A DNA stretch of 64,000 nucleotides from Bacillota bacterium (GCA_023426125.1 JAFABI010000029.1:16095-80094); one strand, 5' to 3'. Shown: positions 18,011 to 26,781, counted from the stretch's first letter. Numbers and translations: made by a program. The notes: generated from the letters alone by a model not told the origin.

Positions 18011-19120
18011 TCACGACTTCTTCCTTCTGACAAGGGATACTAAAAAAAGCAGCAGCGGAAGAAAGAAGGCCATAAAAAAGCTGAGGAAGGGAAATGTAAA
18101 ATGACCGAAATTGAAAACCGTGATTACCCTTTCGGAAGCGGATACCGACAGAGTGATGAAAAGAAGACCCACGGGAACGATCATCGGCTTATAGGATTTG
18201 AAACCGAAAAGCTGTGAAATGCCTAGTACTACCCCGTAATACAGTATGGTGACCTTTATGAAGAGACCGATAATCCATACCCCCATAATTGTAATATCCA
18301 GATTCTTAACGTACTCTCCGATCGTTGCATACCGTACATATTCCAGCGCAGGATAGATCAATTGGGAAGTGAGCTTCCCGAATACTGCGATTGTTAATGT
18401 GCCGAGCAGCATGCTGAAACCTAATACAAGGTTGGTCAGTGTAAAGCTTTTGCCTATATTTTTCTTATCTTGTACAAAGGGTACAAACTGCAATAAAATA
18501 ACGAGTTCCAGCAGCCAGGCCTGTATAAGGACGGCACCCTTCAGCGGCGGGACAATTCCGTTTTCCAGAATGGGAAGGTAATTGGTCAGATCGGTTTCGG
18601 TGATATTTACCAGTGAGATAAAGCCAAGGATCCCCAGTCCGAAGGGAAGGATGAGCTGATTTACCCTGACGATGACCTCCAGACCGTTATGTACTGCGTA
18701 TGCAGCAACCAGAGTAGTTATTACGCTGTAGATAATCAAGGGGCCATCCGGATTGAAGGAAGTTACGAAAATGTCGCCCAACTGTCTTATAACAGAGTAT
18801 CCAAGCACCAGCATGTAAAGGATGAAAAGGGAAGCGACAAGCTTTCCCGCCACTTTTCCAAGTAGTTCGACGGAATACTCCACCAGCGTCTTGCCGGGAA
18901 ATTTTTTTGCCAGCAGGATGAAAAGTATTGAGATAATCAGCGAGGACGCCGTGCCGAAGAGTACCGACAGCCAGGAATCCTGCTGCGCCTCTTGCGCAAC
19001 ATAGGCAGGGAGGAAAACGTCTGCGGTTGAGATAACCATGGTGATTCCCAGCAAACCGAACTGAAATGCGGAGATTCTGCCCTTTTCCAGGGGCTGGTTG
19101 ACTTTTTGAGAGGACGGCAT
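18011..19120 (-). CDS. spore germination protein, GerB family (GerAB/GerKB type)
   Basis: 369 residues, about ten membrane spans, amino-acid/polyamine permease fold. The N-terminus GRISAFQFGLLGITMVISTADVF is typical of GerAB proteins, which supply the transporter-like B subunit that binds germinant. AAAGGAGT lies 5 bases before the ATG. It is convergent with the gerA-gerC run (stops 19 bases apart) instead of lying between gerA and gerC as in most tricistronic operons, so A and C are read from one promoter and B from another. Confidence 0.92.
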   Translation of the reverse strand: MPSSQKVNQPLEKGRISAFQFGLLGITMVISTADVFLPAYVAQEAQQDSWLSVLFGTASSLIISILFILLAKKFPGKTLVEYSVELLGKVAGKLVASLFILYMLVLGYSVIRQLGDIFVTSFNPDGPLIIYSVITTLVAAYAVHNGLEVIVRVNQLILPFGLGILGFISLVNITETDLTNYLPILENGIVPPLKGAVLIQAWLLELVILLQFVPFVQDKKNIGKSFTLTNLVLGFSMLLGTLTIAVFGKLTSQLIYPALEYVRYATIGEYVKNLDITIMGVWIIGLFIKVTILYYGVVLGISQLFGFKSYKPMIVPVGLLFITLSVSASERVITVFNFGHFTFPFLSFFMAFFLPLLLFLVSLVRRKKS

Positions 19121-19303
19121 ATATACTCCTTTATTCGTACCGCAAACCTTCGTTGCAGTATTCGATTCTATGTGTAATATTTACATCTTTCAAGAAAAAT
19201 ATGAAAGCTTTGCGGAAAACCAAAAGAATAAATCCGCCGCAGAAATGGAAAGATAAGTATGATGTATGATGCCGTATATTCGTACGGAATATGGGAGGCG
19301 TAA

Positions 19304-19525
19304 ATGGAAAAGCTAAGGCAGGAGTATGTTTTAAGCATCATTTTCTATCATTCCGTCGAAAGGGAAGAATTGATGCTGACGAAATACCGCGGATATGTCG
19401 AAGCGATTGAGGGAAAGAAGAAAAAACCTGAGATTTATTCGATGCTGAAGGAATTTGAAAATGATGCAAGGGAGCATATAGCTCTATTGAAGGATAAAAT
19501 GATTAAATTGAACATCCAGGGCTAG
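19304..19525 (+). CDS. small helical protein, 73 aa
   Basis: Start supported by GGGAGGCG 6 bases upstream. Composed of two amphipathic helices with E-x-x-x-H-I patterns (SVEREELMLTKY, FENDAREHIALLKDKM), resembling half of a ferritin-like or CotF-type bundle. The next gene has a similar size and layout. Both lie 3' of gerB on the other strand. I do not assign a function; a spore-coat-like role is a weak inference from neighbours. Confidence 0.65.
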   Translation: MEKLRQEYVLSIIFYHSVEREELMLTKYRGYVEAIEGKKKKPEIYSMLKEFENDAREHIALLKDKMIKLNIQG

Positions 19526-19541
19526 GTTTTCGGGAGAGGTT

Positions 19542-19778
19542 ATGAAGGATATTGATATTTACAAGGATTTGCTCTATTGCAGGATATCCAGCCAGGATTA
19601 TTACAACCGGAATATTATTGAGATAAGGAACCCGGAAATAAGGCAGCTTTTCACACAGCTGAGGGATGATGAAATGCGCGCCGTGGTCAAGCTTCAGCAA
19701 AAAATAGAAAAGCTGGAGGTAACGCCGTGGATCGTCACAAAAATAATGCCGACAAAACCCAAATTCCAGGAACGGTAG
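19542..19778 (+). CDS. small helical protein, 78 aa (CotF-like half-bundle?)
   Basis: 78 residues, start after GGAGAGG. Helices KDLLYCRISSQDYYNRNIIE and QLFTQLRDDEMRAVVKLQ recall ferritin-like coat proteins of the CotF kind (bundle helices ahead of a short Pro-rich tail, TKIMPTKPKF). It begins 16 bases after the 19304 gene and is probably cotranscribed with it. The family is not certain. Confidence 0.6.
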   Translation: MKDIDIYKDLLYCRISSQDYYNRNIIEIRNPEIRQLFTQLRDDEMRAVVKLQQKIEKLEVTPWIVTKIMPTKPKFQER

Positions 19779-19822
19779 CTCCGGGGCAGCAGATGTAATT
19801 TTACGAAAAGGGAGTTGAACGG

Positions 19823-19921
19823 ATGAGCCTGGTTGTATATGGCTTGCTAGCGAGTCTGATAGCGGTCCTGCTTTATATATGGTTTAAAGTTCTGGACAAA
19901 TACGGGGGAAAGGATTCATGA
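19823..19921 (+). CDS. 32-residue single-span membrane peptide
   Basis: AAGGGAG lies 8 bases before ATG 19823. The product starts MSLVVYGLLASLIAVLLYIW, one clean membrane span, and ends in a polar KVLDKYGGKDS tail. Its TGA overlaps the ATG of the flavin-dependent gene in ATGA, which argues for translational coupling and for a real gene despite the length. It could anchor or regulate the downstream enzyme; no motif says so. Confidence 0.6.
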   Translation: MSLVVYGLLASLIAVLLYIWFKVLDKYGGKDS

Positions 19922-20997
19922 AGGTTGCAATCATCGGCGGCGGTCTTTCAGGACTGTGCTGCGCCCATGAACTGGAGCGGTATGGAATACGGCCGGTGAT
20001 TTATGAACGGAACCCTTATATCGGCGAGCCGATAAATCATGTAACTGCAATTATCAATATCAGCCACCGGCCGGTATATGATTCCCTGAAATATTTTAAA
20101 AAGTATTTAAATATAGAGATTAAACCTCTGGGAATAATACGTAATCTCATCCACCATTCTCCCAATGTGACAACGGAAATCAAAGGCACGCATGGCTATT
20201 TTCTGAAGAATACGGCGGATGACGACAGCACAAAGGTGCAATTGCTGAACAAACTGAACAATACGGAGATAAGGCTTAGCGAACTGGGTGACTACAAAAA
20301 GCTTTCACAGGAATATGACTATGTAGCCGTTGCCAGCGGTAATTATTCTGAAGCCCAGGAACTGGGTATCTGGCAGGAATGGTTCAAAGGAATCGTCAGA
20401 GGCGCCGTGGTACACGGGGATTTTGACCCTGAAGCGCTCACCATGTGGGTCAACAAGGATTATCTTAAGAACGGATATGCTTATCTGACTCCCTTCAGCC
20501 GGAGCAAAGCATCCTTGATTCTGATTGCCGACGAAATCAATGAGCGGGAAGTCGATCACTACTGGGAACTTTTCCTTGATACCGAGAATATAAGGTATAC
20601 GATTGTTGAAGAATTCAAGATGGAGCACAGGGCGGGATATGTATATCCGCTGCGCCTGGACAATATTTTCTTCATAGGCAATTCCGCAGGCGGTCTGGAT
20701 CCGTTTTTAGGCTTCGGCCATTTCAACGGGGCCGTCACCGGAGTCGCCGCCGCACGGTCCATCGCTGAGGGACTGCCTTATGACAGGCAAATAAAACAAA
20801 TCATTAAAAGAAATCTTGAAATGCGGCAGTTCAGAAAAGCATTTGACAGCATGACCAATAAGGATTATGACAAGGTAGTTGCCGCAATTGGCCTACCGGG
20901 GATAAAGCAGTTGCTGTATCACTCGCCTGTAAATATATCAAAAATCGGCGCACTTTTCAGCAGGTTCATTATAAAACCCGAGAAGCTGGGAAGATAG
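19918..20997 (+). CDS. FAD-dependent oxidoreductase, geranylgeranyl-reductase-like
   Basis: 359 residues. The N-terminal Rossmann motif is IIGGGLSGLCCAHELERYG with the acidic residue at the end of the second strand (VIYER). A second FAD block, IFFIGNSAGGLDPFLGFG followed by GAVTGVAAARSIA, matches the GD-like motif of the geranylgeranyl reductase/p-hydroxybenzoate hydroxylase group. Substrates in the family are isoprenoid or aromatic; none can be assigned here. Coupled by ATGA to the 32-residue membrane peptide. Confidence 0.8.
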   Translation: MKVAIIGGGLSGLCCAHELERYGIRPVIYERNPYIGEPINHVTAIINISHRPVYDSLKYFKKYLNIEIKPLGIIRNLIHHSPNVTTEIKGTHGYFLKNTADDDSTKVQLLNKLNNTEIRLSELGDYKKLSQEYDYVAVASGNYSEAQELGIWQEWFKGIVRGAVVHGDFDPEALTMWVNKDYLKNGYAYLTPFSRSKASLILIADEINEREVDHYWELFLDTENIRYTIVEEFKMEHRAGYVYPLRLDNIFFIGNSAGGLDPFLGFGHFNGAVTGVAAARSIAEGLPYDRQIKQIIKRNLEMRQFRKAFDSMTNKDYDKVVAAIGLPGIKQLLYHSPVNISKIGALFSRFIIKPEKLGR

Positions 20998-21002
20998 GCG
21001 AT

Positions 21003-21088
21003 GCAGGAGGGCGGCCATCGGCCGTCCGCCTGTAACAGCAAATGCAAACATGGAATGGTAAAGGTGGACACGCAATGTGCGCCTCTAC
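21003..21088. repeat. pair of short intergenic palindromes
   Basis: Near 21004-21032 a 13-bp stem with one mismatch and an ATC loop (core GCGGCC ATC GGCCGT); near 21066-21086 a weaker hairpin with core CGCAATGTGCG. Same two core types as at 7244-7299. Lies between convergent genes and could serve as weak terminator. Confidence 0.45.
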
Positions 21089-21109
21089 TCTTTCAAAGTT
21101 CTGCGGACG

Positions 21110-21583
21110 TCATCGCGAGGAGCCGAAGTGGCGCAATGATCTAGAAAGATACCTGTAAAATAATAGGACCCATGCATAGGTAATGGCATAAGTTACGACG
21201 GACCAGGGCAGGGGTTTCCACCTGACCAGTACTACTGTCCGTGTCAGCAGGCTTGCATATTCAAACACCAGCATGGCTGCAATCCAGATGGCAGTATAAA
21301 TGAGGGCTTTTCGAAGGCTTTCCGGCAAAAAAACCGCATAAACGATGTTCAGCGGCGGATAAATGAATAGCGCACCCAGAAGTATATACAGTGTTGATTT
21401 TTCCGGGCTTATATAATAATATAGCCCGAGCCTGTCTCCGAGGGCGATTTCGAAAACCATGGAATAGGCGACGGATGCAATTCCGATGATCCATGCCGGC
21501 AGTCTGATCCCTTTGAAAATTGCAACGGCTGTAAGCAGCAGTATGGCTGCCGCGGCCGATATCCAGAAAAAAATATATTCCAT
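21110..21583 (-). CDS. hypothetical membrane protein, about 157 aa (CBO0543-like)
   Basis: Five or so hydrophobic segments and little else, for example FFWISAAAAILLLTAVAIF at the N-terminus, then LYYYISPEKST and RWKPLPWSVVTYAITYAW. The layout recalls the small CBO0543-type membrane proteins of Clostridia and Bacilli, a family without known function; this is a weak match. The start at 21583 is chosen because AGAGGATG lies 7 bases upstream; a longer reading from 21604 lacks a site. Confidence 0.65.
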   Translation of the reverse strand: MEYIFFWISAAAAILLLTAVAIFKGIRLPAWIIGIASVAYSMVFEIALGDRLGLYYYISPEKSTLYILLGALFIYPPLNIVYAVFLPESLRKALIYTAIWIAAMLVFEYASLLTRTVVLVRWKPLPWSVVTYAITYAWVLLFYRYLSRSLRHFGSSR

Positions 21584-21604
21584 AAAACATCCTCTGTTTC
21601 TCAA

Positions 21605-21835
21605 TGGTATTGTTTATTTTGCTACGAAATAAAAGGAATATTCAGATACCGATGATTTATTGGAACTTAAAATGAAGGATAGAAGGCATGCAATTTCGCA
21701 AACAAATTGTCGAAATATGGAATATACAATTAGGGGAATTGCAGTAAACATGATCATATAGGGAGTTACAGCATAATGTACATTAAATGGAAATATAAAC
21801 AAGATAAATAAATTATAAAAAAATGAAAGTTTTAC
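21605..21835. other. AT-rich intergenic region upstream of the liv promoter
   Basis: No credible gene on either strand. It holds only AT-rich sequence and would contain any promoter for the leftward 21583 gene. No strong -35/-10 pair stood out. Confidence 0.5.
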
Positions 21836-21865
21836 TTGTCAAACTGGCAAATAGTATTATATAAT
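21836..21865 (+). promoter_or_regulatory. liv operon promoter
   Basis: TTGTCA (21836-21841), 18-base spacer, TATAAT (21860-21865). The transcript would have an untranslated leader of about 140 bases. Confidence 0.6.
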
Positions 21866-21914
21866 AATTTCTATCACATTACATAAAATAAGATAAGCTG
21901 AGAATGAAGAGTTT

Positions 21915-21975
21915 AGATGAGAAACCGGGCAACGACGCTTGTAGACCAGTTTACTCGTCTTTGTTTTTTTTATTT
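21915..21975 (+). terminator. leader terminator (attenuator) of the liv operon
   Basis: AGATGAGAAAC (21915-21925) pairs with GTTTACTCGTCT (21949-21960), one bulge and one G-U, followed by TTGTTTTTTTTATTT. It lies between the promoter and the livJ start, so read-through is needed for expression. The loop (about 23 bases, CGGGCAACGACGC core) is not a riboswitch I recognise. Confidence 0.6.
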
Positions 21976-22014
21976 GACGAATATCTGATTTTATGAATTT
22001 AAGGAGGATGTAAA

Positions 22015-23157
22015 ATGAAGAGATTATTAGCTTTGGCAGTAGTTGTCGTTATGGCGGTTTCACTGTTCTCCGGCTGCGGCGCAGGTGCGGGTGGCGACAC
22101 CATAAAGATCGGTTCTGTTCAGCCCATAAGCGGTGATGTCTCCGCCTATGGAACCCAATCCAGAGATGCCATACAGATGGCGGTGGATGAAATCAATGCT
22201 GCCGGCGGTATCCTGGGCAAAAAGGTAGAAGTATTTATCGAGGATGACGAAAACAATCCTGAAAAAACGGTAACCGCATTCAAAATGCTTGCCACCCAGA
22301 GAAAGATTGTGGGGCTGATCGGCGCACTTACCAGCAAATGCTCCCTTGCAATAACCGAGGAAGCCCAGCAGCGCAAAATCATCATGATTTCTCCTTCGTC
22401 AACCAACGATACGGTGACAGACGCTGGTGATTACATTTTCAAGGCCTGCTACAACGACAGCTTCCAGGGACCTGTTGTAGCCCAGTACGCCATCGAAACA
22501 CTTAAGGCAAAAACCGCCGCTATCATGTTCGACAATACCAACGACTATTCAGTTGGCCTCAAGAACAGCTTTGGAGATGAATTCAAGAAGCTGGGCGGGA
22601 CTGTAGTTGAAGAATCCTATGCAAAAGGCGATAAGGACTTCACAGCGCAGCTCACCAAACTGAAAGCCTCCAACCCTGATGTGTTGTTCATCTCGGATTA
22701 TTACAATACGGTTGCGCTTATGGCCAAACAGGTTAAGCAGCTTGAAATCAACGCTACCATGATTGGCGCCGACGGTTGGGATGAAATTGCAAATAACGCA
22801 GGTGACGAGGTTGTAGGCTCCATATACAGCAATCACTATGCTGCAGATGCCGATGACCCGGAAGTACAGGCGTTTGTTGCCAAATATCAGGAGAAATACA
22901 AGATTATACCGAATGCTCTTGCCGCCCTTGCGTATGACTCCACTTATATCCTGTGTGATGCTATAGCAAAAGCGGGCACGGCAACAGATCCTGAGAAAAT
23001 AAAGGCTGCCATGATGGAAACCAATAAGAAACTGGTAACCGGAAATATCAAGTTCGGTGAAAACAGGGTACCCATCAAAGCCATCGTTATGACCAAGGTT
23101 ATTAAGAAAGAGGACGGCAAGCTGGACATAAGCTTTGCAGGAAAAGTTGAACCATAG
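22015..23157 (+). CDS. livJ: branched-chain amino-acid ABC transporter, substrate-binding lipoprotein
   Basis: 380 residues with a lipoprotein signal ending FSGC (Cys21). The periplasmic-binding type I fold is shown by KIGSVQPISGDVSAYGTQSRD, AVDEINAAGGILGKKVE, and GLIGALTSKCSLAITEEAQ. LivJ/LivK-type proteins bind leucine, isoleucine, valine or related compounds outside the membrane. AAGGAGG lies 7 bases upstream. It opens a five-gene livJHMGF run; an intra-operon hairpin follows its stop. Confidence 0.92.
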   Translation: MKRLLALAVVVVMAVSLFSGCGAGAGGDTIKIGSVQPISGDVSAYGTQSRDAIQMAVDEINAAGGILGKKVEVFIEDDENNPEKTVTAFKMLATQRKIVGLIGALTSKCSLAITEEAQQRKIIMISPSSTNDTVTDAGDYIFKACYNDSFQGPVVAQYAIETLKAKTAAIMFDNTNDYSVGLKNSFGDEFKKLGGTVVEESYAKGDKDFTAQLTKLKASNPDVLFISDYYNTVALMAKQVKQLEINATMIGADGWDEIANNAGDEVVGSIYSNHYAADADDPEVQAFVAKYQEKYKIIPNALAALAYDSTYILCDAIAKAGTATDPEKIKAAMMETNKKLVTGNIKFGENRVPIKAIVMTKVIKKEDGKLDISFAGKVEP

Positions 23158-23220
23158 CATGCATGAATTACCAAAAACGCGTAATATTTCAGGTATAATG
23201 TTAAGCAGAAAACAGGTTAA

Positions 23221-23250
23221 AATAATGGGAGAGTAAACTCTCCCATTATT
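23221..23250 (+). terminator. strong hairpin between livJ and livH
   Basis: AATAATGGGAGAGT (23221-23234) is a perfect inverted match of ACTCTCCCATTATT (23237-23250). No extended T-run follows, so it fits a 3' stabiliser or partial terminator that gives more binding protein than permease. Confidence 0.65.
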
Positions 23251-23271
23251 AATGTTATGAGGGGTGATGTG

Positions 23272-24159
23272 ATGGAATTTTTGCAGCAAATGTTCAACGG
23301 TATCTCGCTTGGAAGCGTGTATGCCCTGATTGCGCTTGGGTATACCATGGTGTACGGCATCGTTAAGCTGATTAATTTTGCCCATGGCGATATCTTAATG
23401 CTGGGTGCTTTTGCCGGCTATTTTATTCTTGGAGCAATGGGAGTAAGCCCGGTTACCCTTTTGATTGCCTTTGCGATTTCGATGGCCGTCTGCGCTCTCA
23501 CCGGGGTGTTTATTGAAAAGACCTGCTACAAGCCTTTAAGAAGCGCTCCTCGTATCAACGCGTTAATCACGGCAATCGGCGTTTCAATTGTCCTTGAAAA
23601 CGGAGCCAGGGTCGTACCCTTTATGGGTCCTAATCCAAGACTGTTCCCTACCATGAACTTAAACAGGCTGGAGCTCTTCGGCGTAAGGATCAATATGATG
23701 CAGGTCATTGTTTTCGGTGTTTCAGTAACGCTGATGATCATTCTGAATTACATCATTAAAAATACAAAAATAGGGAAAGCCATGAGGGCGGTATCCTTTG
23801 ATATGGATGCTTCTCTTTTGATGGGTATAAACATAAACAGGGTTATATCCTTTACTTTTGCAATCGGGGCGTCTCTGGGCGCTGCCGCCGGCATCCTTTT
23901 TGCCAGTGCCTACCCGCAGGTGGAGCCCCTGATGGGGATGATTCCGGGCTTGAAAGCCTTTGTTGCGGCGGTGCTTGGAGGCATAGGCAGTATACCCGGC
24001 GCTGTCCTGGGAGGTTTTATCCTGGGCATTGCCGAAACCCTGACAAAGGGGTATATTACTTCTACCTTGGCTGATGCGGTAGCTTTTGGGATACTTATCA
24101 TTATCTTGATTATTAAACCCTCCGGCCTTCTTGGGCGCAATATCAGAGAGAAAGTGTAG
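23272..24159 (+). CDS. livH: branched-chain amino-acid ABC transporter permease LivH
   Basis: 295 residues, highly hydrophobic. MEFLQQMFNGISLGSVYALI then GYTMVYGIVKLINFAHGD is the LivH signature; the C-terminus has LGGIGSIPGAVLGG and LIIKPSGLLG. AGGGGTG stands 5 bases before ATG 23272; the ATG at 23257 would include the ribosome site in the gene. With LivM it forms the membrane channel. Confidence 0.92.
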   Translation: MEFLQQMFNGISLGSVYALIALGYTMVYGIVKLINFAHGDILMLGAFAGYFILGAMGVSPVTLLIAFAISMAVCALTGVFIEKTCYKPLRSAPRINALITAIGVSIVLENGARVVPFMGPNPRLFPTMNLNRLELFGVRINMMQVIVFGVSVTLMIILNYIIKNTKIGKAMRAVSFDMDASLLMGININRVISFTFAIGASLGAAAGILFASAYPQVEPLMGMIPGLKAFVAAVLGGIGSIPGAVLGGFILGIAETLTKGYITSTLADAVAFGILIIILIIKPSGLLGRNIREKV

Positions 24160-24170
24160 GTAGCGGCGAT

Positions 24171-25265
24171 ATGAATAAAATGGTTAAAAATCTAATAATA
24201 TTATCGGCTACCTCACTGATCATCTTTGCAATTTTAAGCCTGTTAATCCTTTTCGGGATTATCGATGAATATAATGCCCAGATATTGACAGTAGCCGGCA
24301 TGTATTGCATCGTTGCTCTGAGTTTGAACCTTATTACCGGCTTTACAGGCCAGCTTGCGCTGGGACAAGCCGGTTTCATGTGCGTCGGCGCGTACACTAC
24401 CGCAATAGCCATGATGAAGCTGGGTATACCGCTGTTCGCCGCAATTATTTTCGGGGGGCTTGTAGCGGCGGTTTTTGGCATCATTATCGGGTTTCCAACC
24501 TTGAGAATGCGTGGGGATTACCTGGCAATAGCTACGCTGGCCTTTGGTGAAATTATCCGGGTCTTGATGGTGAATCTCGGGGATTTGACGGGAGGAGCGT
24601 CCGGACTCAAGGGTATACCTTCGTTTTCCAATACCGGCAATTTTATCTACGACGCCATCATCAAATTTGCCTGGGTATTTGGATTTGTCATCATTACTTT
24701 ATTTATTATCAGCAATTTGATTAAGTCTTCCCACGGAAGAGCCATCATTTCCATTAGGGAAGACGAAATCGCCTCTAATTCAATGGGAGTCAACGGAGCA
24801 TATTTTAAAATGTTTTCGTTTACCATCTCCTCATTCCTTGCAGGAATGGGAGGAGGGCTGTATGCCATCTATTTCGGCTATCTGAATCCGGATATGTTCA
24901 GGTTTATGAATTCCGTCAATTTCGTTGTCATTGTGGTGCTGGGAGGAATGGGCAGTATAACGGGTACGGTAATTTCAGCCGTCGGTTTCACCTATATACA
25001 GGAGTGGCTGAGGGTATTCAAGGATTTCAGGCTGGTAATTTTCGGGCTTGCCCTGATAGCGGTCATGCTGTTCTGGCCGCGGGGTCTTATGGGAACCAGG
25101 GAATTTTCCATTGTCGGGTTTGTCGGCAAGGTGCGCAGCGGAGAAATTACTGTGAAAACAATAGCCCAATCCATAAATAGATTCCTTCTATCGATTGGCA
25201 GATTATTTACCGGAATATTTAAAAAGAAAGGCAATTCGCCTGATAACGGCGGGGAGGTGAGATAA
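24171..25265 (+). CDS. livM: branched-chain amino-acid ABC transporter permease LivM
   Basis: 364 residues with many hydrophobic spans. Typical LivM blocks are SLNLITGFTGQLALGQAGFM, GAYTTAIAMMKLG, RGDYLAIATLAFGEIIRVLM and LGGMGSITGTVISA. The C-terminal 45 residues form a polar tail that is longer than in many LivM proteins. The ribosome site is weak (GGTAGCGGCG). The stop directly abuts the livG start. Confidence 0.92.
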   Translation: MNKMVKNLIILSATSLIIFAILSLLILFGIIDEYNAQILTVAGMYCIVALSLNLITGFTGQLALGQAGFMCVGAYTTAIAMMKLGIPLFAAIIFGGLVAAVFGIIIGFPTLRMRGDYLAIATLAFGEIIRVLMVNLGDLTGGASGLKGIPSFSNTGNFIYDAIIKFAWVFGFVIITLFIISNLIKSSHGRAIISIREDEIASNSMGVNGAYFKMFSFTISSFLAGMGGGLYAIYFGYLNPDMFRFMNSVNFVVIVVLGGMGSITGTVISAVGFTYIQEWLRVFKDFRLVIFGLALIAVMLFWPRGLMGTREFSIVGFVGKVRSGEITVKTIAQSINRFLLSIGRLFTGIFKKKGNSPDNGGEVR

Positions 25266-26063
25266 ATGGCGGTATTGGATATTAAGAACATTTCTATCGT
25301 TTTCGGAGGACTTAAAGCAGTTACCAATTTCAGCCTCAAGCTTGAAAAAAATGAGCTGGTTGGCCTCATTGGTCCCAATGGAGCAGGGAAGACCACGGTT
25401 TTTAATATGCTGACCGGTGTTTATAATCCCACAAGCGGCAATATTTTATTGAGCCGATCGGAAAAAGACAATGATTATACGGGCCTGGTTGGAAAAAAAC
25501 CTCATCAGATCACCCAGTTGGGCATAGGCAGAACCTTTCAGAACATCAGGCTGTTCAAGAACCTGTCGGTACTGGACAACGTCAGGATCGCCTTCCATTT
25601 CAATGCCGGCTACAATGCTTTACAGGCCATTTTCAGAACTCCCAGGTATTACCGGAAGGAAGAGGAGATCCGTCAAAGATCCCTGGAGCTGTTGAAAATA
25701 TTCAACATACAGAATAAGGCCGAGGAACTGGCTATGAACCTGCCTTATGGAGAGCAGAGGAAGCTGGAGATCACAAGGGCCCTTGCTACAAATCCAAAGC
25801 TGCTGCTGCTTGACGAACCGGCTGCAGGGATGAATCCCCAGGAGACACACGACCTGATGAACCTGATTCGTTTCATCCGGGAGAAATTCAACCTGACGAT
25901 ATTGCTGATAGAGCATGACATGAACCTTGTCATGGGGATCTGCGAAAGGATAACCGTCCTGGACTACGGACAGACCATCGCCATGGGCACGCCGGCGGAA
26001 ATAAGCCGGGATCCCAAGGTTATCAAGGCATATCTGGGGGACGGAGGTGAGTTGGGTGCTTAA
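25266..26063 (+). CDS. livG: branched-chain amino-acid ABC transporter ATPase LivG
   Basis: 265 residues. Walker A is GPNGAGKTT, the Q-loop region is GIGRTFQNIRLFKNLSVLDN, the signature-like LPYGEQRKLEITRAL, Walker B LLLLDEPAAGMNPQET and the switch histidine LIEHDMNLVM: all LivG hallmarks. GGGGAGGTGA overlaps the livM end. The ATPase couples hydrolysis to import through LivHM. Confidence 0.93.
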   Translation: MAVLDIKNISIVFGGLKAVTNFSLKLEKNELVGLIGPNGAGKTTVFNMLTGVYNPTSGNILLSRSEKDNDYTGLVGKKPHQITQLGIGRTFQNIRLFKNLSVLDNVRIAFHFNAGYNALQAIFRTPRYYRKEEEIRQRSLELLKIFNIQNKAEELAMNLPYGEQRKLEITRALATNPKLLLLDEPAAGMNPQETHDLMNLIRFIREKFNLTILLIEHDMNLVMGICERITVLDYGQTIAMGTPAEISRDPKVIKAYLGDGGELGA

Positions 26064-26763
26064 GGTAAAGGGTTTAAATGTTTTTTACGGAACCATTCAT
26101 GCATTGCATGATTTGAGCTTTGAAGTGACGGAAGGCGAAATCGTGACGCTGATAGGAGCAAACGGCGCCGGTAAATCAACCACGCTTAGAACGATTTCAG
26201 GAATTATTCCCGCCAAAAGCGGCGAAATTGCTTTCATGGGGAAACAGATCGCCAACATTCCCGGGAACAGGATCGTTGAAATGGGGATCGGCCAGGTGCC
26301 CGAGGGCAGAAGGATCTTTGCCAACATGACGGTGATGGAGAACCTTGAAATGGGCGCCTATACCCGAAAGGACAAAAACAATCTGAAAGCTGATTATGAA
26401 ATGGTATTCACCCGGTTTCCCCGGTTGAAGGAAAGAATCCGGCAAATCGCCGGCACGCTCAGCGGAGGCGAACAGCAGATGCTTTCCATGGGGCGTACGC
26501 TTATGTCCAGGCCCAGGCTCCTGCTTCTGGACGAGCCGTCCATGGGCCTGGCGCCGCTGCTTGTAAAAGAGATATTCTCTATTATCGCAGACATTAACAA
26601 ATCCGGTACGACGGTACTGCTGGTTGAGCAGAACGCCAATATGGCTTTGTCCATCGCAAACCGGGCTTATGTTCTTGAAACGGGAAGAATCGTTTCGTCA
26701 GGAGATGCCAGGCAGCTTGCTCAGAGCGAGGAAGTCAGGAAGGCATATCTGGGCGGGAAATAG
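26056..26763 (+). CDS. livF: branched-chain amino-acid ABC transporter ATPase LivF
   Basis: 235 residues from GTG 26056, selected because GGAGGTGA ends 6 bases upstream; it overlaps livG by 8 bases. Walker A GANGAGKST, then GIGQVPEGRRIFANMTVMENL, signature LSGGEQQMLSMGRTLM, Walker B LLLLDEPSMGLAPLL, and LVEQNANMAL. Together with LivG it forms the ATPase pair. Confidence 0.93.
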   Translation: MLKVKGLNVFYGTIHALHDLSFEVTEGEIVTLIGANGAGKSTTLRTISGIIPAKSGEIAFMGKQIANIPGNRIVEMGIGQVPEGRRIFANMTVMENLEMGAYTRKDKNNLKADYEMVFTRFPRLKERIRQIAGTLSGGEQQMLSMGRTLMSRPRLLLLDEPSMGLAPLLVKEIFSIIADINKSGTTVLLVEQNANMALSIANRAYVLETGRIVSSGDARQLAQSEEVRKAYLGGK

Positions 26764-26781
26764 TGAAAGGGAGGATGATTT

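Noticed and set aside
21904..21996. 30-codon frame in the liv leader, possible leader peptide
   Set aside because: It has no ribosome site, runs through the terminator T-run, and lacks a block of Leu/Ile/Val codons before the hairpin.
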